This document shows positions 39,971-48,422 of a DNA stretch of 64,000 bases, in pieces. Source of the stretch: Competibacter_A sp002352125 (GTDB taxonomy: Bacteria; Pseudomonadota; Gammaproteobacteria; Competibacterales; Competibacteraceae). The stretch covers positions 14,590 through 78,589 of the forward strand of contig DAOROA010000016.1 of NCBI GenBank assembly GCA_035441325.1. The letters run 5' to 3'. Position numbers and translations under genes: made by a program. Each line of letters begins with the position of its first letter. The stretch's first letter is position 1. The notes under the pieces are model-generated. The model did no database searches. It saw only the letters and a program-made list of their open reading frames with translations, and was not told the DNA's origin.

Positions 39971-41953
39971 ATGACGGGCATCACGGCATCGGGACTCGGT
40001 TCCGGCTTGGATATCAGCAGCCTGGTTTCGCAACTGGTGGCGGCCGAGCGCAGCCCTGCCGCCAGCCGGTTGAGCAGCCGGGAGACTAAGCTCAAAGCGC
40101 AGATATCGGCCATCGGCTCTTTCAAGAGCGTTCTGTCGAATTTCCAAAGCAGCTTGGCCAGCCTGAAGAAAACCGATATATTTCAAAGCATGAAGGCTAC
40201 GGTCGCGGACGACAAACTGTTCGCCGCCAAGGCCGAGAACGGCGCTCAGGCCGGCGACTACAACATCAAGGTCGAACAACTGGCGCAGGCGCACCGGCTG
40301 GCGACGCCGGCGGATCAAGTGTTCGCCAGCACCAGCGCGGTGGTTGGCACGGGAACGCTGACCTTTCAGTTTGGCACTTACGATGCCAACACCGATTCGT
40401 TTACTACCAACGCGAACAAATCGATTCAATCCGTCACCATCGACGCCTCCAACAACACGTTGGCCGGAATACGCGACGCCATCAACGAAGCGAATATTGG
40501 AGTGACGGCCAGCATCGTCAACGATGGCAACGGCTATCGTCTGGTGATGGGTTCCAAAGATAGCGGTGCCGCCAACGGCTTGAAGATCACCGCGAGCGAT
40601 CCTAGTCTGTCGCTGTTGGCTTTCGATCCTACCAGCCAGAGCGACCGGGATACCAAGCAAACTCTCGCGGCCGCTGACGCCCGGCTCGTCGTCGATGGCT
40701 TGACCGTCACCAGCGCCAGCAACACGGTCAAGGAAGTGATTCCCGGCGTGACCTTGACGCTCAAGGCCAAGGGAGATGCCGCCACTAGCCTGACGGTCGC
40801 GCAGGATACCTCGGAGACGACCAAGGCGCTGGAAACGTTCGTTCAGTCGTACAACGACATGATGAGCACCGTCAAATCTCTGACGGCCTACGACGCTCAG
40901 ACCAAAACCGCCGGCACCTTGGCCGGGGATTACAACGTTCGCTCTACGATCAACCGGATACGCGACATTTTCACCAGCAGCGTCGCCGGCGCGTCCGGTG
41001 CGTTCAAGTCGTTGGCCGACGTGGGTATCAGCCTGCAACGCGATGGTACGCTGAACCTGGATAGCACCAAACTGGCCAAAGCGCTCGATTCCGACATCGA
41101 TGGCGTTGCCAGCTTGTTCGCCCGCGCCGGCGGTACTACCGATCCGCTGATCCGATACGCCGGTTCGACCAGCACGACCACCTCGGGCACCTTCGATATT
41201 GCGGTCAGCCAACTGGCGACCCAGGGCAGCTACGCCGGCGCTCCCATCAGCTCGCTGACGCTTGTCGGCAGCAGCAACACCTTCGCTCTCAAAGTCGATG
41301 GTGTGCAGTCTGGCACCCTCGAACTGCTTGCGGGAACCTATACTTCGGATCAGTTGGTCACCGAGCTGCAAAGCCGGATCAACGGCGATTCCGCTCTCCA
41401 AGCAGCAGGAGCCTCGGTCAGTGTCGGCTTCAGTGCCAACGCCTTCACGTTCACCTCGAACCAGTACGGTTCCAGCTCCAGTGTGGAATTTACGGCGGTG
41501 AACGGCGGTATCGGGAACCGTTTGAAGCTGAGCGTTGGCGCCGGAACGGCTGGCCAGGACGTGCAAGGTACGATCGATGGAGTTGCCGCGACCGGTTCCG
41601 GCCAGATGCTGACAGCGACCAGCGGCAAGGCGGCAGGTATTTCGGTCGAGGTGCTGGGGGGCGCCATCGGCGCTCGCGGCACGGTCTCGCAGTCGAACGG
41701 TATCGCCCAGCAATTGGATAACCTGTTGACCGACGTGCTCGGTAGCGACGGTTCGCTGAATAGCCGCACTGAAAGCCTGAACAAACAAGTCAGGCAGATC
41801 GGCGACGAACGGGATAAACTCGACGTGCGGATGTCGGCGTTGGAAGCGCGCTACAAAGCCCAGTTCACCGCGATGGACCTGCTGGTGAGCCGATTAACTG
41901 CCACCGGCAATTATTTGACGCAACAGTTGGCCGGATTGTCGAGCAGCTCGTAA
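39971..41953 (+). CDS. fliD: Flagellar filament capping protein FliD
   Basis: Forms the cap that guides flagellin polymerisation and can act as an adhesin. The 660-residue protein has the family N-terminus (GITASGLGSGLDISSLVSQL) and the C-terminal coiled-coil region (NSRTESLNKQVRQIGDERDK, MDLLVSRLTATGNYLTQQL). At 660 residues it is longer than enteric FliD (about 470), with an expanded central domain. GGGAGGAG precedes the ATG. It is followed by a probable sigma-54 promoter and fliS. Confidence 0.95.
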   Translation: MTGITASGLGSGLDISSLVSQLVAAERSPAASRLSSRETKLKAQISAIGSFKSVLSNFQSSLASLKKTDIFQSMKATVADDKLFAAKAENGAQAGDYNIKVEQLAQAHRLATPADQVFASTSAVVGTGTLTFQFGTYDANTDSFTTNANKSIQSVTIDASNNTLAGIRDAINEANIGVTASIVNDGNGYRLVMGSKDSGAANGLKITASDPSLSLLAFDPTSQSDRDTKQTLAAADARLVVDGLTVTSASNTVKEVIPGVTLTLKAKGDAATSLTVAQDTSETTKALETFVQSYNDMMSTVKSLTAYDAQTKTAGTLAGDYNVRSTINRIRDIFTSSVAGASGAFKSLADVGISLQRDGTLNLDSTKLAKALDSDIDGVASLFARAGGTTDPLIRYAGSTSTTTSGTFDIAVSQLATQGSYAGAPISSLTLVGSSNTFALKVDGVQSGTLELLAGTYTSDQLVTELQSRINGDSALQAAGASVSVGFSANAFTFTSNQYGSSSSVEFTAVNGGIGNRLKLSVGAGTAGQDVQGTIDGVAATGSGQMLTATSGKAAGISVEVLGGAIGARGTVSQSNGIAQQLDNLLTDVLGSDGSLNSRTESLNKQVRQIGDERDKLDVRMSALEARYKAQFTAMDLLVSRLTATGNYLTQQLAGLSSSS

Positions 41954-41992
41954 CGAATTGACATATTGGGGTATTGTGACATACAGCGAGGA

Positions 41993-42009
41993 TCGGCATC
42001 GAGTTTGCA
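41993..42009 (+). promoter_or_regulatory. Probable sigma-54 promoter upstream of fliS
   Basis: TCGGCATCGAGTTTGCA has the invariant GG (41995-41996) and GC (42007-42008) ten bases apart, with TTGCA at -12. The first T of TGGCA is replaced by C. It lies 90 bases before fliS and would be a target of the FleQ activator encoded downstream. Confidence 0.6.
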
Positions 42010-42098
42010 GCTCGATCGCCATCCGCGCCAACCGTCGTAAAATTTACGTCCGTTTGCGTTATCCAAGATAGATACCGCTACCATTTCAGAGATTTCAC

Positions 42099-42533
42099 AT
42101 GGTTACGTCGAACAGCAGCAGCGCCTTGCGGCAATACCGGAAAATCGATACCGAGTCCGCGACCGCTTACGCCAGCCCTCACCGGCTCATTCAGATGCTG
42201 ATGGAAGGCGCATTGGATAGCCTGACCAAAGCCAAGGGGCATATCCAGCGCGGCGAGGTTGTGGCCAAGGGCGAACAGATCGGCAAGGCGATTGGCATTG
42301 TCGGCGGCTTGCGCGAAGGATTGAACCTGGAAGTTGGCGAGCTTGCCACCAACCTCGATACGTTGTACGACTACATGCAGCGGCGGTTGGTGGAAACCAA
42401 TCGCCGATCCGATCCGAACTTGGTGGAAGAGGTAATCGACCTGTTGCGCCCCCTCAAGGAAGCCTGGGATGCTATCGGCGATGGTGCGCAGAATACCGAA
42501 GAATCCTCTACCGTCACGGACGCGCCTGCGTGA
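42099..42533 (+). CDS. fliS: Flagellar export chaperone FliS
   Basis: Cytoplasmic chaperone binding the C-terminus of flagellin. The 144-residue, all-helical product shows QYRKIDTESATAYASPHRLI and QMLMEGALDSLTKAKGHI near the N-terminus. NLDTLYDYMQRRLVETNRRS lies near residue 86, then EVIDLLRPLKEAWDAI. Length and order (fliD-fliS-fliT) are standard. It ends in a GTGA overlap with the next gene. Confidence 0.95.
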   Translation: MVTSNSSSALRQYRKIDTESATAYASPHRLIQMLMEGALDSLTKAKGHIQRGEVVAKGEQIGKAIGIVGGLREGLNLEVGELATNLDTLYDYMQRRLVETNRRSDPNLVEEVIDLLRPLKEAWDAIGDGAQNTEESSTVTDAPA

Positions 42534-42850
42534 TCGCTACGGCGGACGAGTGGGAACAGCGAATCAAGCTGCTGCGGCTGATGAGCATCGAGATGCTCGA
42601 ACTGGCCCAAGCCGGCGGATGGGACGAGGTGGCCGATTGGGAAGGCAAACGGCGGACGTTGCTGGACGAATTGTTCCGGCAAGCCCCACCGGACGATTTC
42701 GTGCTGGCGCTCCAGGAAACCATCCGCACCGTGCTGGACAGCGACGCCAAATTAGTGGAACTAGCGCGCCAGGAAATGGACAAATTGGGCGCATACCTCA
42801 AATCGTTCGGGCAGAGCCGCCGCGCTCGCCATGCTTACCAGAGCATCTAA
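42530..42850 (+). CDS. fliT: FliT-like flagellar chaperone
   Basis: A 106-residue helical protein starting with GTG inside the fliS stop. It matches FliT-family pattern only loosely (EWEQRIKLLRLMSIEMLELA, then AGGWDEVADWEGKRRTLLDE, then QEMDKLGAYLKSFGQSRRA). FliT proteins are highly divergent, so identification relies on size, helical character and the fliS-fliT position. The expected role is FliD export chaperone. Confidence 0.75.
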   Translation: MIATADEWEQRIKLLRLMSIEMLELAQAGGWDEVADWEGKRRTLLDELFRQAPPDDFVLALQETIRTVLDSDAKLVELARQEMDKLGAYLKSFGQSRRARHAYQSI

Positions 42851-42879
42851 ATCCATCGCTATCGGTTCGACGCACCGCC

Positions 42880-43452
42880 ATGACCGCCATCGCTTCCGAT
42901 TCGTCTACCTCCGGCCTGATCTTCGCGGGCCGCTTGCCGTTGGCGTGGCGCGAATTGCCAAATTTACCCGACGCAGCCGAGCTGCGAGAGGTGGAACGGG
43001 CAAACCTCATCATACTGCATACCCTGTTTGCGCTGGATATGCACGCCGGCGATTTCGGCGATGACCCGATCACGCTCGCCAACGCGACCGAGCTCAAGCG
43101 CCTGGACTTCAAGGTCGGTCTGCTGCTCGAACTGGTTGGGCAACTGTACGCCCGCCAGCAGGCCATTCCTCCGGAGCGTTCGGTGATCTTGGCGGTGAAC
43201 GGTTTGAGCTGGCAAGCCGATAGCGCTCCTCCAGCCGGCAGCCTGCTGCGGCTGGAACTGTATTGCAACCTTAGCTATCCTCGCCCCCTCGTCCTTCATG
43301 CCCGGTTGGCCGAAGCGGTTTCCAATGCGTACGGATGGGAAATCCGAACGCGCTTTCACGATCCCGGTGAGCCGCTCCAGGGTGCCTTGGAACGCTATAT
43401 TTTCCTCCAGCATCGCCACACCGTCGCCAATAGCCGACGCAGCGCGCGTTAA
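42880..43452 (+). CDS. PilZ-domain-like c-di-GMP-responsive protein
   Basis: A 190-residue protein between fliT and fleQ. The middle carries a helix-rich region (ANATELKRLDFKVGLLLELV). The C-terminus ends in ALERYIFLQHRHTVAN, the terminal pattern seen in PilZ-type proteins encoded beside fliS/fleQ in other gammaproteobacteria. The RxxxR and D/NxSxxG motifs of strong c-di-GMP binders are not evident, so binding may be degenerate. The ATG at 42880 was chosen; the frame is open further upstream but would overlap fliT completely. The role in flagellar control is inferred from context. Confidence 0.65.
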   Translation: MTAIASDSSTSGLIFAGRLPLAWRELPNLPDAAELREVERANLIILHTLFALDMHAGDFGDDPITLANATELKRLDFKVGLLLELVGQLYARQQAIPPERSVILAVNGLSWQADSAPPAGSLLRLELYCNLSYPRPLVLHARLAEAVSNAYGWEIRTRFHDPGEPLQGALERYIFLQHRHTVANSRRSAR

Positions 43453-43559
43453 AACCTTGATACCTCCCCGGTCTTCATTACAATTGTTCCGGTAACGTAT
43501 CGGCAGCCCACGCATGGCGCCGACGACGGATAGGAGCATGGCGTTGGCGAGCCATCGAT

Positions 43560-43579
43560 CGTGAGCAGTAGAGCTCACG
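43560..43579. other. Perfect inverted repeat upstream of fleQ
   Basis: CGTGAGC-AGTAGA-GCTCACG is a 7-bp perfect stem with a 6-base loop, 49 bases before the fleQ start. No T run follows. It may be an operator or a leader-RNA hairpin controlling the master regulator. Confidence 0.5.
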
Positions 43580-43628
43580 GTCGCCAGCCCCCAGCAGTCA
43601 TGCTTCATCCATTTAAGGATAATAATCG

Positions 43629-45128
43629 ATGAAGACCGCTTTGCTCGTGATCGACGACGATTCCGCTCGGGCCGAAGAACTGTGCCTATTGCTGCGGTTT
43701 CTGGAGGAAACCCATATTGCCCATGCGGAATCCTCCAACTGGCAAGCCTACGCAGAGCGCAACACCGATTTGCGCTGCATTTTTCTGGGGTGCTATGGCG
43801 CTACCGACCAACCGCCCACCGATGCCATTCAAGCCATTCGCGCTCTGGCCCCGCGAGCGACTTTGATCCTGATCGAGGAAACCGACCGGCCTCGCCGCCT
43901 GTCGGCGACGCTCGAAGCCAGTTGCAACGGCCATTTATCTCGCCCGTTCCGCTATTCGCAATTGAGCCAAATTTTGTCCAGGCTGCAAGCGGCCGCTGGC
44001 CGCGACGGCCGGGGCGCTGCTTCGACTCGCCGCAACGCCGAGCTGTTTCGCAGCTTGATCGGGCATAGTCCAGCAATCGTTCGAGTGCGTGAACTGATTC
44101 AGCGTGTCGCGCCGTCCGAATCCACCGTGATGATCCTGGGTGAATCCGGCACCGGCAAAGAGGTCGTGGCGCGCAACATTCATTATTTTTCCGGCCGGGG
44201 CCAAGGTCCGTTCGTCCCGGTCAACTGCGGCGCCATTCCCGACAATTTGCTGGAGAGCGAGCTGTTCGGCCACGAGAAAGGCTCGTTTACCGGCGCCATC
44301 TCCACCCGTCGTGGCCGTTTCGAGCTGGCGCGCGGCGGTACGCTGTTTCTCGACGAAATCGGCGACATGCCGTTGAATATGCAGGTAAAGCTGTTGCGAG
44401 TTTTACAGGAGCGCACCTTCGAGCGGGTCGGTAGCGACCGCAGCTTGGAGGCCGACGTCCGCATCGTCGCAGCCACCCATCGCGATCTTGAGCATCTGAT
44501 TAGAACCGGCGGTTTCCGCGAGGATCTCTATTACCGGCTCAACGTTTTTCCCATCGAAATGCCTTCTCTGCGCGAGCGAATCGAAGATCTACCGCTGTTG
44601 GTCGATGAACTGATCGAGCGCATCGCTCACGAGCGCAGCGTCCAGATCGGCCTGAGTCCAGCGGCGTTGCGCTGCCTGAGCCACTATCCGTGGCCTGGCA
44701 ACGTTCGCGAGCTGGCCAATTTGATGGAACGGCTGACCATCCTCAAGCCGGACGGCCATGTGGAATTGCACGATCTGCCCGCCAAATTTCGTGCGCACGC
44801 TCCGGTGGAGCCGGTGGCGGTGGAGCCGCCGCCGGCGGTGGAGCCGACGGTGGAGCCGGTGGCGGTGGAGCCGGTGGCAGATACCGATCACGCTGACGTT
44901 TCCGCCAAATCTCTCTCGGTCGCCGAAGTGGCGAGCCTGCCGCCGGAAGGGCTCGATTTGCGGCAATACATCATGGACCTCGAATCCTCGCTGATTCAGT
45001 CGGCGCTGGAAGACGCTAACGGTGTGGTGGCCCACGCCGCTTCCTTGTTGAAGATGCGCCGTACCACTCTGGTGGAAAAGATGCGCAAGTACAACATCCG
45101 GCGCAGCGATGCCGATGACGACGAATGA
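43629..45128 (+). CDS. fleQ: Flagellar master regulator FleQ (sigma-54 activator)
   Basis: Top-level activator of polar flagellar genes, acting on sigma-54 promoters. Order: a FleQ-type degenerate receiver (1-125) without an obvious phosphoacceptor, an AAA+ domain with Walker A GESGTGKE (171-178), loop GSFTGA (218-223), Walker B LFLDEIGD (239-246), and a C-terminal Fis-type helix-turn-helix. The LFRS motif (139-142) and Arg182-Asn183 match c-di-GMP-binding residues of Pseudomonas FleQ, so c-di-GMP response is expected. The linker at about 395-420 contains tandem VEP(V/T/P) repeats. The 499-residue length is near the family norm. The gene lies directly before fliE. Confidence 0.95.
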   Translation: MKTALLVIDDDSARAEELCLLLRFLEETHIAHAESSNWQAYAERNTDLRCIFLGCYGATDQPPTDAIQAIRALAPRATLILIEETDRPRRLSATLEASCNGHLSRPFRYSQLSQILSRLQAAAGRDGRGAASTRRNAELFRSLIGHSPAIVRVRELIQRVAPSESTVMILGESGTGKEVVARNIHYFSGRGQGPFVPVNCGAIPDNLLESELFGHEKGSFTGAISTRRGRFELARGGTLFLDEIGDMPLNMQVKLLRVLQERTFERVGSDRSLEADVRIVAATHRDLEHLIRTGGFREDLYYRLNVFPIEMPSLRERIEDLPLLVDELIERIAHERSVQIGLSPAALRCLSHYPWPGNVRELANLMERLTILKPDGHVELHDLPAKFRAHAPVEPVAVEPPPAVEPTVEPVAVEPVADTDHADVSAKSLSVAEVASLPPEGLDLRQYIMDLESSLIQSALEDANGVVAHAASLLKMRRTTLVEKMRKYNIRRSDADDDE

Positions 45129-45161
45129 TGTCGGTTCGCTGGCGGACGGGCTTTCTATTAC

Positions 45162-45183
45162 GTGCGCCAAAAAGTTGGCGTAC
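45162..45183 (+). terminator. Hairpin after fleQ
   Basis: GTGCGCCAA pairs with TTGGCGTAC around an AAAG loop (one G-T pair). It lies 33 bases after the fleQ stop. The nearest T-rich tract begins about 27 bases further on, so it is a plausible but not canonical terminator. Confidence 0.55.
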
Positions 45184-45231
45184 ACTTAAACCCACGATAT
45201 AAGCTTCTGTTATTTTTTTTGTTTTTTTTTA

Positions 45232-45246
45232 TGGCACGGTTCTTGC
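45232..45246 (+). promoter_or_regulatory. Sigma-54 promoter of fliE operon
   Basis: TGGCACGGTTCTTGC matches the sigma-54 consensus with GG (45233-45234) and GC (45245-45246) ten bases apart. It is preceded by a nearly unbroken T tract (45210-45230). The fliE start is 59 bases downstream. FleQ, encoded just upstream, is the expected activator. Confidence 0.93.
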
Positions 45247-45304
45247 CAAAATCGGGTTGTCTATCGCCTGCAAGGCGACTCAACCAATCGGGGAGCAGGA
45301 ACCG

Positions 45305-45634
45305 ATGAATTCGATCGATACGACCAATCCGCTGGCAAATGGCCTGTCTCCTTTGAGGGAGCCGGCTTTTGCCGCGTCTCTCCGGGCCGGCACCGGCGCC
45401 GAAACGTTGGCCGCAGACGATTTTGCCAGCATCTTCAAGACCATGTTGATGGGCGTCAATCAAGCTCAACAGGGCGCAATCAAGCTAGCCGAATCGTTCG
45501 ATGCGGGCGAAGAGCAGAATTTGGCGGGCGTGATGATCGCTCAACAAAAAGCTCGACTGAGTTTCCAGACCACCCTGCAAGTTCGCAATAAAGTGGTTTC
45601 CGCCTATCAAGATATCATGAACATGCCGATTTAA
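45305..45634 (+). CDS. fliE: Flagellar hook-basal body protein FliE
   Basis: Small rod-MS ring adaptor, 109 residues. The conserved C-terminal half is clear (FASIFKTMLMGVNQAQQGAI, then VMIAQQKARLSFQTTLQVRN, KVVSAYQDIMNMPI). The ATG at 45305, with AGGA upstream, is preferred over an upstream in-frame ATG at 45257, which lies too close to the sigma-54 promoter. First gene of fliEFGHIJK. Confidence 0.95.
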   Translation: MNSIDTTNPLANGLSPLREPAFAASLRAGTGAETLAADDFASIFKTMLMGVNQAQQGAIKLAESFDAGEEQNLAGVMIAQQKARLSFQTTLQVRNKVVSAYQDIMNMPI

Positions 45635-45671
45635 TGGACCGACCTGTGTGATTGCGTGAGAGGAACACGCC

Positions 45672-47411
45672 GTGGCCGAGGCAAACAACGCGCTGCCGTC
45701 GAATCTGCCTGCCCGTTTCGATTGGCGAGGTGAGCTAGCGAAATTCCGCCGGCCAGGGCTGGCCCAAATCGGTGTGTTGGCGGGCATCGTTGCCCTGCTG
45801 GCGTTGTTGGTGGCGGGAATGCTGTGGGTCGGTACGCCGGCTTACGATGTGTTGTATCGGGGCTTGGCCGAAGCCGACGCCGGCCAGATCATGGAAGCCC
45901 TGCAAAAATCGAACATTCCGTTCAAAATCGATCCGCGCAGCGGTGCGTTGCTGGTGCCGGCCGACCAAGTGCACGAAGCGCGCTTGAAACTGGCCGGTCA
46001 AGGTTTGCCGCGCGGCACCGTCAATGGCTTGGAAGCGTTGGAGCAACAGAGCAGCTTCGGCGTCAGCCAATTCATGGAGACCGCCCGCTACCAGCACGCG
46101 CTGGAAGGGGAGCTGGCTCGTTCGATCATGACCATCGGTTCGGTAGAAGCCGCGCGGGTCCATCTGGCATTTCCCAAAGAAACCGTGTTTGCTCGCCAGC
46201 AACAACCCCCCACCGCCTCGGTCCTGCTGCGGCTGCATCCGGGCCGGATGCTGGATCCGGGCCAAGTGGCGGCCATCGTTCATCTGATCGCGTCGAGCGT
46301 TCCCAAGCTCAGGCCCGACCAGGTATCGGTGATCGACCAGGCTGGCAACTTGTTGACCAAGCCCGAGCGAGAAGGCGGCAGCGACCTCGATTTGGATCAA
46401 CTGGAATACGCGCGGCGTCTGGAAGAACGCTACGCTCGCCGCATAGAAGATTTGTTGACGCCAGTGTGGGGTGCGGGCCGCGTTCGCGCCCAAGTTTCTC
46501 TCGACCTGGATTTCACCGTCAGCGAAGAAACGGCCGAACGTTACGAACCCCGGCAGGAACCGCGTCCCGTCCGCAGCGAGCAGTTGCTGGAAGAGACCAA
46601 TCCTCGGCTGAATCCGGCCGGCATTCCCGGCGCGTTATCCAACCAGCCGCCCGGCGTGGCGACGGCGCCCGAGATAGCCGGCCAAAATCCGGCGGACGCC
46701 AACCAGAATCCCCAAAATCCGGCCGTCCCCGGCCAGACCGCGCAAAACACCGTGGTGACGCCCACCCGCAAGGAAGTGACTCGCAACTACGAGCTGGACA
46801 AGCGCGTCACGCACAGTCGCGGCGTGCCGGGCCGGATCGTGCGGGTCTCGGCGGCGGTGGTGGTGGACGATCGCACCGCCCTCGAAGGAGGGCAGCCGGT
46901 GCGCAAGCCGTTGAGTTCCGAAGAAGTCGAACAGATCACCACCTTGGTCAAACAGGCGGTCGGTTTCAACACCGATCGAGGGGACAGCGTGAACGTGCTG
47001 AACGCTACGTTTGCCCCTACGTCGCTCGAAGAGCCTCCGCTGCCGGTATGGCAGCAGCCCTGGTTCCTGGAACTGGTGAAATGGGGCGTGGTAGGGGTGT
47101 TGTCGCTGGCGGTACTGCTGTTGGTGGTGCGGCCAGTGCTGCGCCGGTTGCTGCCGCCGGTCGAGACCAAGAAAGAAAGCGACGCCAAAGAAGCCACCAA
47201 GGCGCTTGCCGCATCCGAAGAAGGTATCGAGGGGTTGCTGGAAGATCAGGTCGAAATCGGCGGTGCGCTGGAAAATGGCCAACCCAAAGTGCTGTTGAGT
47301 AGCCCGGCCGAACAACTGGAACAACGCATGGATTTGGCTCGTACTCTCGTGGCCGAAGATCCGAAACGAGCGGTCATCGTGATCCGCAACTGGCTGACCA
47401 ACGAGGTGTAA
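45672..47411 (+). CDS. fliF: Flagellar MS-ring protein FliF
   Basis: Forms the MS ring in the inner membrane. The 579-residue protein has an N-terminal transmembrane helix (IGVLAGIVALLALLVAGMLW), the secretin-like ring-building motifs (DVLYRGLAEADAGQIMEAL, PRGTVNGLEALEQQSSFGVS) and a periplasmic domain. A Pro/Asn/Gln-rich linker lies near 320-360, then a C-terminal transmembrane helix (VVGVLSLAVLLLVVRPVLRR) and a cytoplasmic FliG-binding tail. It starts with GTG at 45672, preceded by GAGAGGA. It is three bases before fliG. Confidence 0.96.
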   Translation: MAEANNALPSNLPARFDWRGELAKFRRPGLAQIGVLAGIVALLALLVAGMLWVGTPAYDVLYRGLAEADAGQIMEALQKSNIPFKIDPRSGALLVPADQVHEARLKLAGQGLPRGTVNGLEALEQQSSFGVSQFMETARYQHALEGELARSIMTIGSVEAARVHLAFPKETVFARQQQPPTASVLLRLHPGRMLDPGQVAAIVHLIASSVPKLRPDQVSVIDQAGNLLTKPEREGGSDLDLDQLEYARRLEERYARRIEDLLTPVWGAGRVRAQVSLDLDFTVSEETAERYEPRQEPRPVRSEQLLEETNPRLNPAGIPGALSNQPPGVATAPEIAGQNPADANQNPQNPAVPGQTAQNTVVTPTRKEVTRNYELDKRVTHSRGVPGRIVRVSAAVVVDDRTALEGGQPVRKPLSSEEVEQITTLVKQAVGFNTDRGDSVNVLNATFAPTSLEEPPLPVWQQPWFLELVKWGVVGVLSLAVLLLVVRPVLRRLLPPVETKKESDAKEATKALAASEEGIEGLLEDQVEIGGALENGQPKVLLSSPAEQLEQRMDLARTLVAEDPKRAVIVIRNWLTNEV

Positions 47412-47414
47412 GCG

Positions 47415-48422
47415 ATGTCGGAACTGATCGCTCTCAAAGGCGTGGAACGGGCGGCCGTAGTACTGATGGCGCTCGGCGAAAGCCACGCCGCCGAAATCCT
47501 CCGCCACCTGGATCCGCGCGAACTGCACAAACTCGGCGTCGCCATGGCCAATCTGGCAAACGTCAACCGCGACCAGCTCAGCGAAATCGTTCACACTTTC
47601 AACGAGGAAGTCCGCAGCCAGACCTCCCTGATGCTGGACGGCGAAAACTATATTCGCGGCGTGCTGACTCGCGCGCTGGGGCGCGAAAAAGCCAGGGGTA
47701 TTCTGGAACATATCTTCGACAGCGAAGAGCAGGGCGGCGTGGATTCATTGAAATGGATGGATGCGAGCTCCATCGCCGGCGGTCTTCGCGAGGAACATCC
47801 GCAGGTCGTGGCGCTGGTGCTGTCCTCTTTGCGGACCGAACAGGCCGCCGAAGTGGTCAATTTGCTGCCTTCACCGCTGCGCGACGAGGCGTTGTTGCGG
47901 GTGGCGATCCTAGACGAAATCCCCTCGGGTGCTTTGGCGGAACTGAACGAGCTGATCGAGAAGCAAGTCATGCGCAACATCAGCGCTGCGGCCACGTCCA
48001 AGATCGGTGGTCCCAAGCGGGCCGCCGAGATTCTGGGACGCTTGGATGCCGCAGTCGAAGGTTCGATTCTCGACAAGATCAAGGAAGTGGATGCCGATCT
48101 CGGCGGCAAGATCGAGGACCTGATGGTCGTGTTCGAGAACCTGATCGGCCTCAGCGACCGCGATATTCAGACGCTGCTGCGCGAGGTGTCATCCGACATG
48201 TTGCTGGTGGCGTTGCGCGGCGCAGACGAAGCGGTTCGCCAAAAGATCATGAGCAACATGTCCAAACGCGCTGCCGATCTGCTGCGCGACGATCTGGAGG
48301 CGATGCCGCCGGTCAAACTCAGCGATGTGGAGGCTGCGCAGAAAGAGATCATGTCGGCCGCCAAGCGACTGGCGGAGGCCGGCGAAATTACCCTGAGCGC
48401 GAAGGGAGACCAGCTTGTCTAA
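47415..48422 (+). CDS. fliG: Flagellar motor switch protein FliG
   Basis: Rotor protein that interacts with the stator and with FliM. The 335-residue product contains the N-terminal FliF-binding domain, the EHPQ motif in the middle domain (LREEHPQVVALVLSSL) and a C-terminal domain with the charged ridge helix (DRDIQTLLREVSSDMLLVAL, LRGADEAVRQKIMSNMSKRA). The length equals that of typical FliG. It overlaps fliH by eight bases. Confidence 0.97.
   Translation: MSELIALKGVERAAVVLMALGESHAAEILRHLDPRELHKLGVAMANLANVNRDQLSEIVHTFNEEVRSQTSLMLDGENYIRGVLTRALGREKARGILEHIFDSEEQGGVDSLKWMDASSIAGGLREEHPQVVALVLSSLRTEQAAEVVNLLPSPLRDEALLRVAILDEIPSGALAELNELIEKQVMRNISAAATSKIGGPKRAAEILGRLDAAVEGSILDKIKEVDADLGGKIEDLMVVFENLIGLSDRDIQTLLREVSSDMLLVALRGADEAVRQKIMSNMSKRAADLLRDDLEAMPPVKLSDVEAAQKEIMSAAKRLAEAGEITLSAKGDQLV

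Noticed and set aside
39809..41788. 659-codon open frame antisense to fliD
   Set aside because: Lies wholly opposite fliD, which has all its family motifs. The product looks like a low-complexity antisense translation.
42469..42879. Extended N-terminus for the PilZ-like gene
   Set aside because: The extra 137 codons overlap fliS and fliT completely and are Arg/Pro-rich. The ATG at 42880 gives a sensible protein.
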